Assembly (NCBI RefSeq): GCF_027270735.1
Contig: NZ_JAPWIJ010000002.1
Span: forward strand, 558,001 to 622,000
Direction: 5' to 3'
Length of the DNA stretch: 64,000 bases
Origin: Rhodococcus ruber
GTDB taxonomy: Bacteria; Actinomycetota; Actinomycetes; Mycobacteriales; Mycobacteriaceae
This document shows, in pieces, positions 42,637-51,946 of the stretch. Position 1 is the first letter of the stretch. Each line of letters starts with the position of its first letter. The notes under the pieces were generated by a model, which was given only the letters and a program-made list of their open reading frames with translations, did no database searches and was not told the DNA's origin. The translations under genes and the position numbers were made by a program.

Positions 42637-43107
42637 ATGAGAGCGTTCACGAAGATCTACGGTGGACACCCACTGCACGCAGTCGGTCTGCTGATGTCGT
42701 TCGCCCTCGTCGGCTACGTCATTGCGATTGCCGGACCGGAAACATTGTGGAACAACGACGTGTGGTGGAAGTCCATCATCGTGTGGTTCTTCGGTTCGGT
42801 ACTGCTGCAAGACGCCGTGCTGTACCCGCTCTATTCGCTCGCCGACCGACTTCTCACCGGATCGACGCACCGTCCTTGGACGTTGTCTCCGATCAACTAC
42901 GTTCGCGTTCCCGCTCTCGGAGCCGGACTGACGTTTCTCATGTTCTTTCCCGGGATACTCACCCAAGGTGCGGAGTCGTATCGGGCCGCAACCGGTTTGA
43001 CGCAAGAGCCCTTCCTCGGTCGTTGGCTCGCGCTCACCGCCGCGTTGTTCACCGTGAGCGCAGCCGCTTACTTCATTCGATTGATTCTCGTACGGAGCCG
43101 AGCATGA
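42637..43107 (+). CDS. Four-helix membrane protein of unknown function
   Basis: 156 residues with about four membrane segments: 14-34, 48-66, 92-109 and 131-149. There are no charged residues in the helices apart from loop positions and no motif that I recognise. AGGAG eight bases before the ATG fixes the start. It overlaps the methyltransferase gene by four bases (ATGA), so the two proteins are made together. Partnering in a cell-envelope or lipid modification step is conceivable but unproven. Confidence 0.75.
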   Translation: MRAFTKIYGGHPLHAVGLLMSFALVGYVIAIAGPETLWNNDVWWKSIIVWFFGSVLLQDAVLYPLYSLADRLLTGSTHRPWTLSPINYVRVPALGAGLTFLMFFPGILTQGAESYRAATGLTQEPFLGRWLALTAALFTVSAAAYFIRLILVRSRA

Positions 43108-43769
43108 GCGTCACCGCCGATACACTCTTTCACCGTGCAGCAGCCGGATTACCCTGTTGGATAGGTGATTCCGACGGCTCGCGACACCGTCTGCCGACAG
43201 CCCGCTGGATGGGCGGGGATTCCTCGTCCGCGGAAGATCGTCGCGCCGACCACGCGATGATCAGTCGATGTACCGGACCCACCCTCGACCTCGGCTGCGG
43301 GCCCGGGCGCCTCACCGAAGCACTTGCTCGACGAGGAGTTTCGGCCCTCGGCGTCGACACCTCCAAAGCAGCCGTCGACCTGACCATCGGTCGCGGCGGC
43401 AACGCCGTCCTCAAAGACATCTTCGAGCCACTGCCCGACACCGGCGAATGGTCCTGTGTGCTGCTCGCGGACGGAAACATCGGCATCGGCGGCGATCCGG
43501 TTCGGCTACTGCGCCGCGCTGCCGACCTGCTGGCACCGCACGGAGCAGTCATCGCCGAGGTGGATGCGCCGAGCAACTACGGAGTCAGGCACCGTACCGT
43601 GCGCTGGGAAACCGACACGATGGTCGGAGACTGGTTCGCGTGGTCGAGCGTCAGCGCCGACGCCACCGCGGATCTCGCCCGGGCAGCAGGCCTTCGAATG
43701 ATCGACGTGGCACCGATCGACGGGCGCTGGTTCGCCCAGATGACGCCTGCGCCGCTCACCAATTCGTGA
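43104..43769 (+). CDS. Class I SAM-dependent methyltransferase
   Basis: 221 residues. The SAM-binding motif I is TLDLGCGPGRLTEAL near residue 60. The acidic end of strand 2 is LGVDTSKAAVD. A motif IV-like WSCVLLADGNIGIGG and the post-strand region of Rossmann methyltransferases follow. It is coupled to the membrane protein gene by an ATGA overlap and its 3' end overlaps the convergent membrane glycosyltransferase-like gene by 14 bases. The acceptor molecule is unknown. Confidence 0.88.
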   Translation: MSVTADTLFHRAAAGLPCWIGDSDGSRHRLPTARWMGGDSSSAEDRRADHAMISRCTGPTLDLGCGPGRLTEALARRGVSALGVDTSKAAVDLTIGRGGNAVLKDIFEPLPDTGEWSCVLLADGNIGIGGDPVRLLRRAADLLAPHGAVIAEVDAPSNYGVRHRTVRWETDTMVGDWFAWSSVSADATADLARAAGLRMIDVAPIDGRWFAQMTPAPLTNS

Positions 43770-45105
43770 ACAGCAGATGATTGACCGCCAATGCGCCGAT
43801 CACCTGCAGGGCCAACCAGAATCGATGCGTGCGCAGCGGCAACACTGCGGGCGCAATGAGCATCCACATTGCGAACGGCAACCAGATTCGCTCGGTCTCG
43901 GCCTTGCTCAACTGACTCAGATCAGCCATCACCACCGCCGCCACGCCGCCGATCACCAGCAGATTGATCGGCTGCACCCGCGTGAGAATTCGCGGGAACG
44001 CCGCCGGCACAGCAACACCCAGCGCACAGAACAGCGCCGCGAAGTTCGCCCAACCCCAGTACTCGAACGGACGATCCTTGGCGATGCCCTGGTAGTAACG
44101 CTCCTGCACCAGCTCGTATCCGTCGTACCACCAGAATCCGTATGCCGTGAAGATTCCTGCGACGATCAGCGCTCCGACGATCGCGCCAACGAACGGCAGA
44201 ATCTTCCGACCGGCGATCAGTACCGCCACCGCGGGCAGGCCCATCAGCACCAGCCCGTAGTTGAGATAGATACCGAAACCGAGCAGCACTCCCGCACCGA
44301 TCGACGCGGGCCACAGAGATCGCTTCGTGGAGATCGCCAGCAGGGCAATACCCCACGCGGCAACCCCGGCATAGAACGCATCCGCCGACACGGCGATCCA
44401 GATCGCGGCCGGCGCGATGGCCACGAACGGTGCTGCGCGCCTTGCCATTTTTTCGTCGCCCAACACCCGCAGTGTAAGGACGACCGCGACTGCGGCACTC
44501 GTCCCCACCAGCACACACAGCGTCGCCGCCCACGCACCACCGCCGAGGCCGAGGCGGTCAAGCCAGACAAAGGTCAACAACGCCCCCGGCGGGTGCCCCG
44601 AGACGTGCGTGGTCCACGAATCCGCCTGGTAGTCCAGGATTCTCTCGGAGAATCCGCGCAGAGTTGCGGGAATGTCGGTGATCCCCGGCACCTCGTGCAG
44701 ATACTCGTCCGTCGACGCCAACCGGTCGACGAAGCCGCGCTTCCACCCGTCGACCATCGCCAACGACATCGTCCATGCTGCGGATGCGCCCCATACGACG
44801 AACAACAAGTGCGTCCAGGACAACCTGCGGGCCACCGTAGGACCCCACAGCACGGTCGCCACGGCAATGAGTACGGCGAACGGGGTTCCCCAGCCGACGT
44901 GAAACTCACGGAATCCGAACAGCGGTGCCGCGTCTGCGAAATCGCGCACCTGCTGCGGGGTTCTGTTGATGATGGGAGTGACGAGTTCGTTTCCCAGATA
45001 CGGCACGATGAACGCGACCACGACGAGCGCGACGGCCAACGTGCCGGCGACGGCTTCTCTCCAGTAGCGGATAGTGTTTTCTCCCTGCGAATTACTGACG
45101 AACAC
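43756..45105 (-). CDS. Polytopic membrane protein, GT-C glycosyltransferase-like
   Basis: 449 residues with roughly eleven membrane helices and a long first outer loop (GNELVTPIINRTPQQV and on) like GT-C lipid-linked sugar transferases. ERYYQGIAKDRPFEYWGW is a further loop. No certain catalytic motif is visible. Its neighbourhood (methylthioadenosine phosphorylase, epimerase and glycosyltransferases, all divergent from it) matches the Rv0535-Rv0541c region of M. tuberculosis, where Rv0541c is a membrane protein of this kind. The GTG at 45105 is a guess; no good ribosome site precedes it and a TTG at 45117 is possible. Confidence 0.75.
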   Translation of the reverse strand: MFVSNSQGENTIRYWREAVAGTLAVALVVVAFIVPYLGNELVTPIINRTPQQVRDFADAAPLFGFREFHVGWGTPFAVLIAVATVLWGPTVARRLSWTHLLFVVWGASAAWTMSLAMVDGWKRGFVDRLASTDEYLHEVPGITDIPATLRGFSERILDYQADSWTTHVSGHPPGALLTFVWLDRLGLGGGAWAATLCVLVGTSAAVAVVLTLRVLGDEKMARRAAPFVAIAPAAIWIAVSADAFYAGVAAWGIALLAISTKRSLWPASIGAGVLLGFGIYLNYGLVLMGLPAVAVLIAGRKILPFVGAIVGALIVAGIFTAYGFWWYDGYELVQERYYQGIAKDRPFEYWGWANFAALFCALGVAVPAAFPRILTRVQPINLLVIGGVAAVVMADLSQLSKAETERIWLPFAMWMLIAPAVLPLRTHRFWLALQVIGALAVNHLLFTNW

Positions 45106-45150
45106 GACCTCGGACAAGCATATCGACCGACGGTGATGGAGGATGAGTAG

Positions 45151-45948
45151 ATGAACAAGGACGCGCAGGGACGGGCCGAGATCGCCGTCATCGGTGGGAG
45201 CGGCTTCTACTCGTTCTTCGCCGACGACGCCGAGGAGATCGTGCTCGATACGCCCTACGGAGTCCCGAGCGCTCCGATCACAGTGGGCGAGGTGGAGGGT
45301 CGGCAGGTCGCGTTCCTGCCCAGACACGGCCGGAACCACGAGTACTCCCCGCACACATTGCCGTACCGCGCGAACATGTGGGCTCTGCGAATGCTCGGGG
45401 TGAGCCGAGTGTTCGCGCCGTGTGCCGTCGGATCGTTGGTGCCCGAATACGGCCCCGGCACCGTGGTCGTTCCGGATCAGCTCGTGGACCGAACATCCGG
45501 ACGTACGCAGACCTACTTCGACGAGGGCGGAATCCACGTCGAGTTCGCAGATCCCTATTGCGGGGAATTGCGCAGGGCGGCCGTCCAGGACACCGCGATC
45601 GACGGCGGAGTCATGGTGGTCGTCGAAGGTCCACGGTTCTCCACTCGTGCGGAAAGCCAATGGTTCGCCCGCCAGGGTTGGACACTGGTGAACATGACCG
45701 GTCACCCCGAAGCCGTACTCGCGCGGGAGCTCGAACTCTGTTACGCACCGATCGCACTGGTGACCGACCTCGATGCCGGCATCGAATCCGGTCAGGGCGT
45801 CAGAGCCGTGGACGTGTTCGCGGAATTCCAGAAGAACATCGAACCACTCAAGGCCCTGGTGCGATCGGCCGTTCGAGACGCTCCGACCGGTGACTGCCCC
45901 ACCTGCCGCGTGCACACCGGGATCACCCTGCCGATCGAGCTGCCATGA
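45151..45948 (+). CDS. mtnP: S-methyl-5'-thioadenosine phosphorylase
   Basis: 265 residues of the PNP/MTAP family, hexamer or trimer type. Visible motifs are IGGSGFYSF (phosphate loop), FLPRHGRNHEYSPHTLPYRAN (quoted in parts: LPRHGRNHEY, PHTLPYRAN), the base-binding MTGHPEAVLARELELCYA region with Met-Thr, and LVTDLDAG. It cleaves methylthioadenosine to adenine and 5-methylthioribose-1-phosphate in polyamine and methionine salvage. GGAGG nine bases upstream fixes the ATG. It overlaps the epimerase gene by four bases and is the first gene of a four-gene operon. Confidence 0.93.
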   Translation: MNKDAQGRAEIAVIGGSGFYSFFADDAEEIVLDTPYGVPSAPITVGEVEGRQVAFLPRHGRNHEYSPHTLPYRANMWALRMLGVSRVFAPCAVGSLVPEYGPGTVVVPDQLVDRTSGRTQTYFDEGGIHVEFADPYCGELRRAAVQDTAIDGGVMVVVEGPRFSTRAESQWFARQGWTLVNMTGHPEAVLARELELCYAPIALVTDLDAGIESGQGVRAVDVFAEFQKNIEPLKALVRSAVRDAPTGDCPTCRVHTGITLPIELP

Positions 45949-47003
45949 CACGGGTACTCCTCACCGGCGCAGCCGGATTCATCGGCGGCCACATCCTCGA
46001 CTCCGCGCGCACCGCCGACCTCGACGTGGTCGCCGTCGATGCGATGCTCGAATCGGCTCACGGCCCCGGCGCGCATGCCGATGGGATCACCGACCTCGAT
46101 GTCCGAAACAAGGATGCACTCGTAGAAACACTGCGCGGGGTGGATGTCGTCTGCCATCAGGCCGCCGTCGTCGGAGCGGGCGTCGACGCCGCAGATGCCC
46201 CGGCCTACGCGAGCCACAACGACTACGGGACCGCAGTCCTGCTCGCCGCCATGTACGAGGCTGGTTGCACCCGACTGGTTCTCGCCTCCTCGATGGTGGT
46301 CTACGGCGAGGGCCGGTACCTGAATTCGTCGGGTGAGACCGTCGTTCCTCGACCTCGCTCCCGCGCCGACCTGGACGCCGGCATGTTCGACAACCGCGAT
46401 CCCTCGTCCGGTGAGCCACTCGATTGGCTTCTGGTCGAAGAGGATTCGAGACTCGAGCCCAGGAGTACCTACGCCGCCAGCAAGCTTGCGCAGGAGAATT
46501 ACGCCTCGGCCTGGGCAATTGCTACCGGCGGATCGGTGGTAGCACTGCGCTACCACAACGTCTACGGCCCGCACATGCCGCGCAATACCCCGTACTCCGG
46601 TGTGGCAGCGATGTTTCGATCCTCCCTCGAACGCGGCCAGGCTCCGACGGTCTACGAGGACGGCAAGCAGGCCCGAGATTTCGTCCACGTTCACGACGTA
46701 GCGGCAGCCAACATTGCATCGATCTCGGCCGAGCTGAACGGATTCACCGCTCTCAACGTGTGTTCGGGACAACCGATCACCATCGGTGAAGTCGCCGGCA
46801 TCCTCGCAGACGCACGAGGAGGACCGGCACCCGAGATCACCGGACAGTACCGAGCGGGCGATGTTCGACACATCGTCGCCAGTTCGGAACTGGCCGAACG
46901 GACTCTGGGATTCCGCGCGCAAGTCATGCCTCGCGAGGGCCTCACCGCATTCGCCGACGCACCGTTACGCGACGCCGAGGGTACGGGTCCACCTCGTGTC
47001 TGA
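45945..47003 (+). CDS. NAD-dependent sugar epimerase/dehydratase (GalE3-like)
   Basis: 352 residues of the extended SDR family. The cofactor motif is LTGAAGFIGGHI from residue 6. The catalytic YxxxK is in STYAASKLAQE, preceded by VLASSMVVYG with the Ser. RYHNVYGP and GKQARDFVHVHDVA are typical of nucleotide-sugar epimerases. It is probably a UDP-glucose/galactose-type epimerase. It is translationally coupled to mtnP upstream and overlaps the glycosyltransferase downstream by eight bases, the same order as Rv0535-Rv0536 in M. tuberculosis. Confidence 0.9.
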   Translation: MTRVLLTGAAGFIGGHILDSARTADLDVVAVDAMLESAHGPGAHADGITDLDVRNKDALVETLRGVDVVCHQAAVVGAGVDAADAPAYASHNDYGTAVLLAAMYEAGCTRLVLASSMVVYGEGRYLNSSGETVVPRPRSRADLDAGMFDNRDPSSGEPLDWLLVEEDSRLEPRSTYAASKLAQENYASAWAIATGGSVVALRYHNVYGPHMPRNTPYSGVAAMFRSSLERGQAPTVYEDGKQARDFVHVHDVAAANIASISAELNGFTALNVCSGQPITIGEVAGILADARGGPAPEITGQYRAGDVRHIVASSELAERTLGFRAQVMPREGLTAFADAPLRDAEGTGPPRV

Positions 47004-47649
47004 CCCGGGTTCGGTCACGGTCGTCGTTCCCTGCATGAACGAAGCCGAATCGCTTCCTGCAGTTCTCGATTCGATGCCGCTGGGGTATCGGACCATCGTG
47101 GTGGACAACAACTCCACCGACGACACCGCTGCCGTCGCCGCGGCCCACGGAGCCACCGTGGTGTCCGAATCCGTGCCCGGTTACGGAGCAGCCGTGCATG
47201 CGGGCGTCCTCGCCGCCGACACCGAGATCGTCTGCGTCCTCGACGGAGACGGCTCGATGGATCCGGGTGACCTGCCGACGCTCGTGGCCGCATTGGATCA
47301 CGCCGACCTCGCCGTCGGTCGTCGACGACCGGCCAAGGGCAGCTCACCCCTGCACGCGCGGATCGGCAATGCCGTTCTGTCCCTTCGACTCCGGACCAAA
47401 TACAAGCTCCCAGTTCACGATCTCGGCGCAATCCGTGCCGTCCGCCGCCAGGCACTGCTCGACCTCGACGTCACCGACCGCCGCTCCGGTTATCCGCTGC
47501 AACTCCTCGTGTTGGCGGCCCAGGCGGGGTGGACCGTAGCCGAACACGATGTGGACTACCGGCCGAGAACGGCAGGCACATCCAAGGTCTCGGGCTCGGT
47601 GAAGGGCACGATCACAGCCGTGCGGGATTTCTGGAAGGTGCTTTCGTGA
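46996..47649 (+). CDS. Family 2 glycosyltransferase (dolichyl-phosphate mannose synthase-like)
   Basis: 217 residues, GT-A fold. It has TVVVPCMNEAESLPAVL (N-terminal strand), IVVDNNSTDDTA, and the metal-binding CVLDGDGSMDPGDLP. There is no C-terminal membrane domain, so it is a soluble DPM1/UgtP-like form. It would transfer a sugar from a nucleotide to a polyprenyl phosphate or similar acceptor. The GTG at 46996 is chosen by frame and domain start; it overlaps the epimerase end by eight bases. It corresponds to Rv0539 in the compared neighbourhood. Confidence 0.85.
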   Translation: MSDPGSVTVVVPCMNEAESLPAVLDSMPLGYRTIVVDNNSTDDTAAVAAAHGATVVSESVPGYGAAVHAGVLAADTEIVCVLDGDGSMDPGDLPTLVAALDHADLAVGRRRPAKGSSPLHARIGNAVLSLRLRTKYKLPVHDLGAIRAVRRQALLDLDVTDRRSGYPLQLLVLAAQAGWTVAEHDVDYRPRTAGTSKVSGSVKGTITAVRDFWKVLS

Positions 47650-48320
47650 TCGTCACCGCTCTCGTCGTAGCCAAAGCTCCCGTTCCCGGTCTGGCCAAAA
47701 CACGCCTCGCCGCCACGATCGGGGATGCCGCTGCAGCCGAGTTGGCCGCAGCTTCGCTGCTGGACACCCTCGATGCCGTCTCGGCAGCTCGCGTCGATCA
47801 CCGCGTCGTGGCGCTCACCGGCAATCTGGCCGAGGCCGCCCGCGCTGATGAACTGACCCGGGCGCTGGCGTCGTTCACGGTGATCACGCAACGCGGCGAC
47901 GGACTGGGGGAACGGCTGGCGAACGCACACGCAGATGCAGCCACGGGCGGAGCCGTATTGCAGATCGGCATGGATACTCCCCAGGTGACCGCGCGCATGT
48001 TGTCCGACGCGGCCGTGCAACTGAGTGGCAGCGACGTGCTCGGATCGGCCGAGGACGGCGGCTGGTGGGCGCTGGGCCTGCGCGACCCCGCCATGGCACG
48101 GGCTCTGCTCGACGTACCCATGTCGGCACCGTCGACGGGCACCGATACGCACGCCGCACTGACGGCAGCAGGTGCGTCGTTGACAATGCTCGAAGAATTA
48201 CGGGATGTGGATTTCGAATCGGATCTGGACCCGGTATCGCGGGTGTGCGCACCGGACAGCCGATTCCGCATTGCCGTGGACCGAATTCGATCGAAATGGG
48301 ATATCGAGTCCGTTACGTGA
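47646..48320 (+). CDS. TIGR04282/DUF2064-type nucleotidyl/glycosyltransferase
   Basis: 224 residues, with a nucleotide-diphospho-sugar transferase fold. ALVVAKAPVPGLAKTRLA is the N-terminal nucleotide-binding strand. QIGMDTPQVTARML and GSAEDGGWWALGL are the family core. Relatives include the arsenosugar-pathway glycosyltransferase-like proteins and distantly CofC and MobA. The GTG overlaps the stop of the upstream glycosyltransferase (GTGA). It corresponds to Rv0540. No substrate is known. Confidence 0.85.
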   Translation: MIVTALVVAKAPVPGLAKTRLAATIGDAAAAELAAASLLDTLDAVSAARVDHRVVALTGNLAEAARADELTRALASFTVITQRGDGLGERLANAHADAATGGAVLQIGMDTPQVTARMLSDAAVQLSGSDVLGSAEDGGWWALGLRDPAMARALLDVPMSAPSTGTDTHAALTAAGASLTMLEELRDVDFESDLDPVSRVCAPDSRFRIAVDRIRSKWDIESVT

Positions 48321-48491
48321 GGTTTGTTTTGCCCGAATTGATTCTCGATGCCGAGAACTCCACATCTGTTGCGGAAGAGCGCCTTCGATATGTCCTGATT
48401 GCCCAACCGTCGACGACCAATATCGAATCGCAACAAAGCCGAATCACCGTTTCTCGGCGGTTTCACAGACACGGGTGCTAGAAAGTGTGTC

Positions 48492-48653
48492 ATGACCGGG
48501 TTGTGGATAGTCGTTACCGTATGGATGGTGTGCGCGGCAGTTGTCGCCACCGTCCTCGGTCGCGTCGCGCGCCGCGGTGACTCGGAGGAATTGGGCTCGA
48601 CCCTCGAATGGGACGTCGACACCCTCGATCACGAAGTTCCCCACGAGAACTGA
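48492..48653 (+). CDS. Single-span membrane microprotein
   Basis: 53 residues. One membrane segment (LWIVVTVWMVCAAVVATVLG, residues 4-23), a basic RVARR stop-transfer and an acidic C-terminal tail (EELGSTLEWDVDTLDHE). Composition and periodicity look like a real protein. TAGAAA lies seven bases upstream, a weak match to the leaderless pattern. It follows the glycosyltransferase operon after 171 empty bases and ends six bases before the convergent MarR gene. Function unknown. Confidence 0.55.
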   Translation: MTGLWIVVTVWMVCAAVVATVLGRVARRGDSEELGSTLEWDVDTLDHEVPHEN

Positions 48654-48659
48654 CCGGGT

Positions 48660-49094
48660 TCAATCGACCTGTTCGACGATCTCGGTGAGAATGCTTGCGG
48701 CGGCAGCCAACGTCTCCCGTTCCTGTGGCGTCAGGTCCTCCAACTGTTCGGCGAGCGCAATTTCTCGAGATGCAACCTCTTCTCGCGCGGCCGCAGTCCC
48801 CGTATCCGTCAGTTGCAGAACCACCTGCCTGCCGTCCGTCGGGTGGGGTGCTCGGGAGATCAGACCCGCCTCGACCAGCGTATGCGAGGACCTCGACACC
48901 GACGGTGGCTTTATTCGCTCCCGCGCCGCCAGCTCACCCGTAGTCATCGGCCCCTCGCGCAGCAGAGTCGTCAGAATCGACAGCTGAGCGACGGGCAATC
49001 TGTCACTGGAATGGCGCAGTCGCAGCCTGCGATTCAGCCGCATCGCACTCACGGACAAATCCCTGGCCAGCCCGGTATCGGGTAGATCACTCAC
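48660..49094 (-). CDS. MarR-family transcriptional regulator
   Basis: 144 residues. The winged helix covers about 35-105: VAQLSILTTLLREGPMTTGELA leads in (quoted in part as LSILTTLLREGP), then KPPSVSRSSHTLVEAGLI is the recognition helix and HPTDGRQVVLQLT the wing with the conserved DGR. The GTG start has TAATCT seven bases upstream. It is divergent from the methyltransferase gene at about 49315. The target may be itself or that gene; the ligand is unknown. Confidence 0.88.
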   Translation of the reverse strand: MSDLPDTGLARDLSVSAMRLNRRLRLRHSSDRLPVAQLSILTTLLREGPMTTGELAARERIKPPSVSRSSHTLVEAGLISRAPHPTDGRQVVLQLTDTGTAAAREEVASREIALAEQLEDLTPQERETLAAAASILTEIVEQVD

Positions 49095-49314
49095 AGTGTC
49101 CAGATTACGACATCGAGGTGCATTCGCCCGATTCGGTGAAGCGGGAAACTCCTCGAGTAGGGCGGGCTCGGAGATCATCGACGGTTGCCACCGCGACCTC
49201 GGCGGCGTCGATCCCGGCCACAGGCCCCGATACGGTCGATCCCCTTGCCCGGTTCGAGGAAGCGTTCGGGCTGCCGCGCGCCACGATGCAGGAGTCCCCA
49301 TTAGGCTTCCCGAG

Positions 49315-49938
49315 GTGGACGCCGCAGACTGGGATCGCAAGTACGACGGCCGAGAACTCGTGTACGGCGAGGCACCGAATGCGACATTGGTCGAGGTAGC
49401 GACAACGCTGAAACGTGGTCGCGCACTGGATCTCGCGTCGGGCCAGGGTCGAAATGCCATCTGGTTGGCAACCCGCGGCTGGACCGTCGACGCCGTCGAT
49501 TTCTCCTCGGTGGCGCTGACACGGGCGAGTCGCGTTGCCGACTCGGCCCCGCGGTCGGTGCGCGAGCGCCTGACCTGGATACATGCCGATGTGACGGAAT
49601 TGGCAACGGAACCCAACTATGACCTGGTTCTCATGTTCTACCTGCACTTGCCCCCGGAAGCACGACGAAAGGCCGTCTCGGCCGCAGTGTCGGCGCTGAA
49701 ACCTGAAGGAATCCTCATGATTCTCGGGCACCACAGTTCCAACATCGAGTCCGGCGTCGGCGGCCCCCAAGAGATCGAAATCCTCTACACGCCTCAGGAT
49801 TTGGTGTCCGACATCGACTCCCGCCTGACCACGGTGACCGCCGAGAATCGGTATCGGGACGTGAGCGACGGCACTGCGATCGACGCATTGCTACTGGCGA
49901 GTAGGTCCGCCCTTGGCAGCAAACCGGATCGGGGGTAA
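49315..49938 (+). CDS. TehB-like SAM-dependent methyltransferase
   Basis: 207 residues. The family's opening DWDRKYDGRELVYGEAPN is directly followed by motif I, RALDLASGQGRNAIWLA, then VDAVDFSSVAL and the LVLMFYLHLP region. Relatives methylate tellurite or other small toxic or volatile compounds. The GTG at 49315 is favoured because the conserved domain begins at once. An ATT at 49300 behind AGGAG is an unusual alternative. About 220 bases upstream, back to the MarR gene, contain no other gene. Confidence 0.82.
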   Translation: MDAADWDRKYDGRELVYGEAPNATLVEVATTLKRGRALDLASGQGRNAIWLATRGWTVDAVDFSSVALTRASRVADSAPRSVRERLTWIHADVTELATEPNYDLVLMFYLHLPPEARRKAVSAAVSALKPEGILMILGHHSSNIESGVGGPQEIEILYTPQDLVSDIDSRLTTVTAENRYRDVSDGTAIDALLLASRSALGSKPDRG

Positions 49939-49946
49939 TATCCCTT

Positions 49947-49970
49947 AAGTTACCGACGAGTAGCTAACTT
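49947..49970. promoter_or_regulatory. Inverted repeat AAGTTA-N12-TAACTT ahead of fadE5
   Basis: A symmetric 24-bp site lies 48 bases before the fadE5 start and just after the methyltransferase stop. It is a candidate operator for a TetR- or GntR-type lipid regulator; none is encoded next to it. Confidence 0.4.
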
Positions 49971-50017
49971 GGGCGGTACTCACGAGACCGCACCACCGAC
50001 TGGAGAGCGAACGAGCA

Positions 50018-51853
50018 ATGGGCCATTACAAGAGCAACCTTCGGGACCTCGAGTTCAACCTCTTCGAGCTTTTCGGACTCGACGAGACACTCGAAGGCGA
50101 CAACTTCGGCGACATGGACGGCGAAGTCGCCCGCGACATGCTGCGCGAGGTCGTGCGCCTGGCCGAGGGTCCGCTGGCCGAGTCCTTCGCCGATGCAGAC
50201 CGCAACCCGCCCGTCTTCGATCCCGATACCCACAGCGTCAAGCTCCCGGAATCCTTCAAGAAGTCGTTCAAGGCGCTCTACGACGGTGAGTGGTGGCGCG
50301 TCGGACTCGACGAGGAAATCGGCGGCACCCCGGCTCCCCGCAACCTCCTGTGGGGCATGAACGAGATGCTTCTCGGCTCGCAGCCCGCAGCCTTCATGTA
50401 CTCCGCAGGCCCCGGATTCGCAAACATCTTGTACCACAACGGAACCGATGAGCAGAAGGAATGGGCCAAGGTCATCGTCGACCGCGGCTGGGGTGCCACG
50501 ATGGTGCTCACCGAGCCCGACGCCGGATCCGACGTCGGCGCAGGCCGCACCAAGGCCATCAAGCAGGACGACGGCTCGTGGCACATCGAAGGCGTCAAGC
50601 GCTTCATCACCTCGGCAGTCTCGGACGACCTGTTCGAGAACATCTTCCACCTCGTTCTCGCTCGCCCCGAAGGTGCCGGACCGGGCACCAAAGGCCTGAG
50701 CCTGTTCTTCGTACCGTCCGTCCTCTTCGACTTCGAGAAGGGCGAACTGGGCGAGCGCAACGGCGCATTCGTCACCGGCGTCGAGCACAAGATGGGCCTC
50801 AAGGCCTCCACCACCTGTGAGCTCACCTTCGGTGGCCACGGCGTCCCCGCCAAGGGCTGGCTCGTCGGCGAGGTCCACAAGGGTATCGCGCAGATGTTCG
50901 ACGTCATCGAGCACGCTCGAATGATGGTCGGCACCAAGGCAATCGGAACCCTCTCGACCGGCTACCTCAACGCACTCGGATACGCCAAGGAGCGCGTCCA
51001 GGGTGCCGATCTGACGCAGATGACCGACAAGACCGCACCGCGCGTCACGATCACGCACCACCCCGATGTTCGCCGCAGCCTCATGCTGCAGAAGGCGTAC
51101 TCCGAGGGCCTGCGTGCGGTCTACCTCTACACCGCTGCGCACCAGGATCCGATCACCGCCAAGCAGGTCTCGGACGCCGACGCAGACATCGCATACCGCG
51201 TCAACGACCTCCTGCTCCCCATCGTCAAGGGCGTCGGATCGGAAATCGCTTACCAGGTGCTGGCCGAGTCGCTGCAGACCTTCGGTGGCTCAGGCTTCCT
51301 GCAGGACTACCCACTCGAGCAGTACATCCGTGACGCCAAGATCGACTCGCTGTACGAAGGAACCACCGCCATCCAGGCGCAGGACTTCTTCTTCCGCAAG
51401 ATCGCCCGCGACCGCGGCGTTGCTCTGGCTCACGTTGCCGGACAGATCAAGTCGTTCATCGACAGCGAAGCGGGCAACGGCCGCCTCAAGGCCGAGCGCG
51501 CACTGCTCGCCACCGCCCTCGAAGACGTGCAGGCCATCGTCACCTCGATGACCCAGCACCTGATGGGCGCGCAGGACCAGCCCACCGAGCTGTACAAGGT
51601 CGGCCTGGCATCGGTGCGATTCCTGATGGGCTTCGGCGACCTGCTCATCGGTTGGCTGCTGCTGCGTCAGTCCGAAATCGCCATCACCGCACTCGACAAC
51701 GGTGCAGAGGACAAGGAGAAGGCGTTCTACGAGGGCAAGATCGCAGTGGCCTCGTTCTTCGCCAAGAACATCCTGCCGCAGCTCACCGCGACGCGAGCAA
51801 TCCTGACCAACATCGACAACGACATCATGGAACTGGACGAAGCAGCGTTCTGA
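50018..51853 (+). CDS. fadE5: Acyl-CoA dehydrogenase, FadE5 type
   Basis: 611 residues, longer than ordinary acyl-CoA dehydrogenases and the same length as mycobacterial FadE5. It begins with the FadE5-specific [19 protein letters not shown]/substrate motifs are [17 protein letters not shown] and GVKRFITSA. The catalytic Glu region is [16 protein letters not shown], preceded by [21 protein letters not shown]. It introduces the double bond in the first step of beta-oxidation of broad-range fatty acyl-CoAs. Codon use is strongly biased, implying high expression. A terminator follows at 51868. The usual partner fadA2 is at the far end of the window. Confidence 0.93.
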   Translation: MGHYKSNLRDLEFNLFELFGLDETLEGDNFGDMDGEVARDMLREVVRLAEGPLAESFADADRNPPVFDPDTHSVKLPESFKKSFKALYDGEWWRVGLDEEIGGTPAPRNLLWGMNEMLLGSQPAAFMYSAGPGFANILYHNGTDEQKEWAKVIVDRGWGATMVLTEPDAGSDVGAGRTKAIKQDDGSWHIEGVKRFITSAVSDDLFENIFHLVLARPEGAGPGTKGLSLFFVPSVLFDFEKGELGERNGAFVTGVEHKMGLKASTTCELTFGGHGVPAKGWLVGEVHKGIAQMFDVIEHARMMVGTKAIGTLSTGYLNALGYAKERVQGADLTQMTDKTAPRVTITHHPDVRRSLMLQKAYSEGLRAVYLYTAAHQDPITAKQVSDADADIAYRVNDLLLPIVKGVGSEIAYQVLAESLQTFGGSGFLQDYPLEQYIRDAKIDSLYEGTTAIQAQDFFFRKIARDRGVALAHVAGQIKSFIDSEAGNGRLKAERALLATALEDVQAIVTSMTQHLMGAQDQPTELYKVGLASVRFLMGFGDLLIGWLLLRQSEIAITALDNGAEDKEKAFYEGKIAVASFFAKNILPQLTATRAILTNIDNDIMELDEAAF

Positions 51854-51867
51854 TCCACTGACAAAAG

Positions 51868-51901
51868 CAACGGCCGCACCTGTTCACGGGTGCGGCCGTT
51901 G
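51868..51901 (+). terminator. Terminator hairpin after fadE5
   Basis: A 13-bp perfect stem (CAACGGCCGCACC with its complement at 51889-51901) and an 8-base loop begin 15 bases after the stop. It is followed by TTCGTTGT. Confidence 0.8.
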
Positions 51902-51946
51902 TTCGTTGTCGAGCTGGGCGGGGTCGTGGGCCAGTCGTCCGGTGCT

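Noticed and set aside
48321..48491. A coding sequence or RNA between the DUF2064 gene and the microprotein
   Set aside because: No frame with a start signal and no strong fold; treated as an ordinary intergenic stretch.
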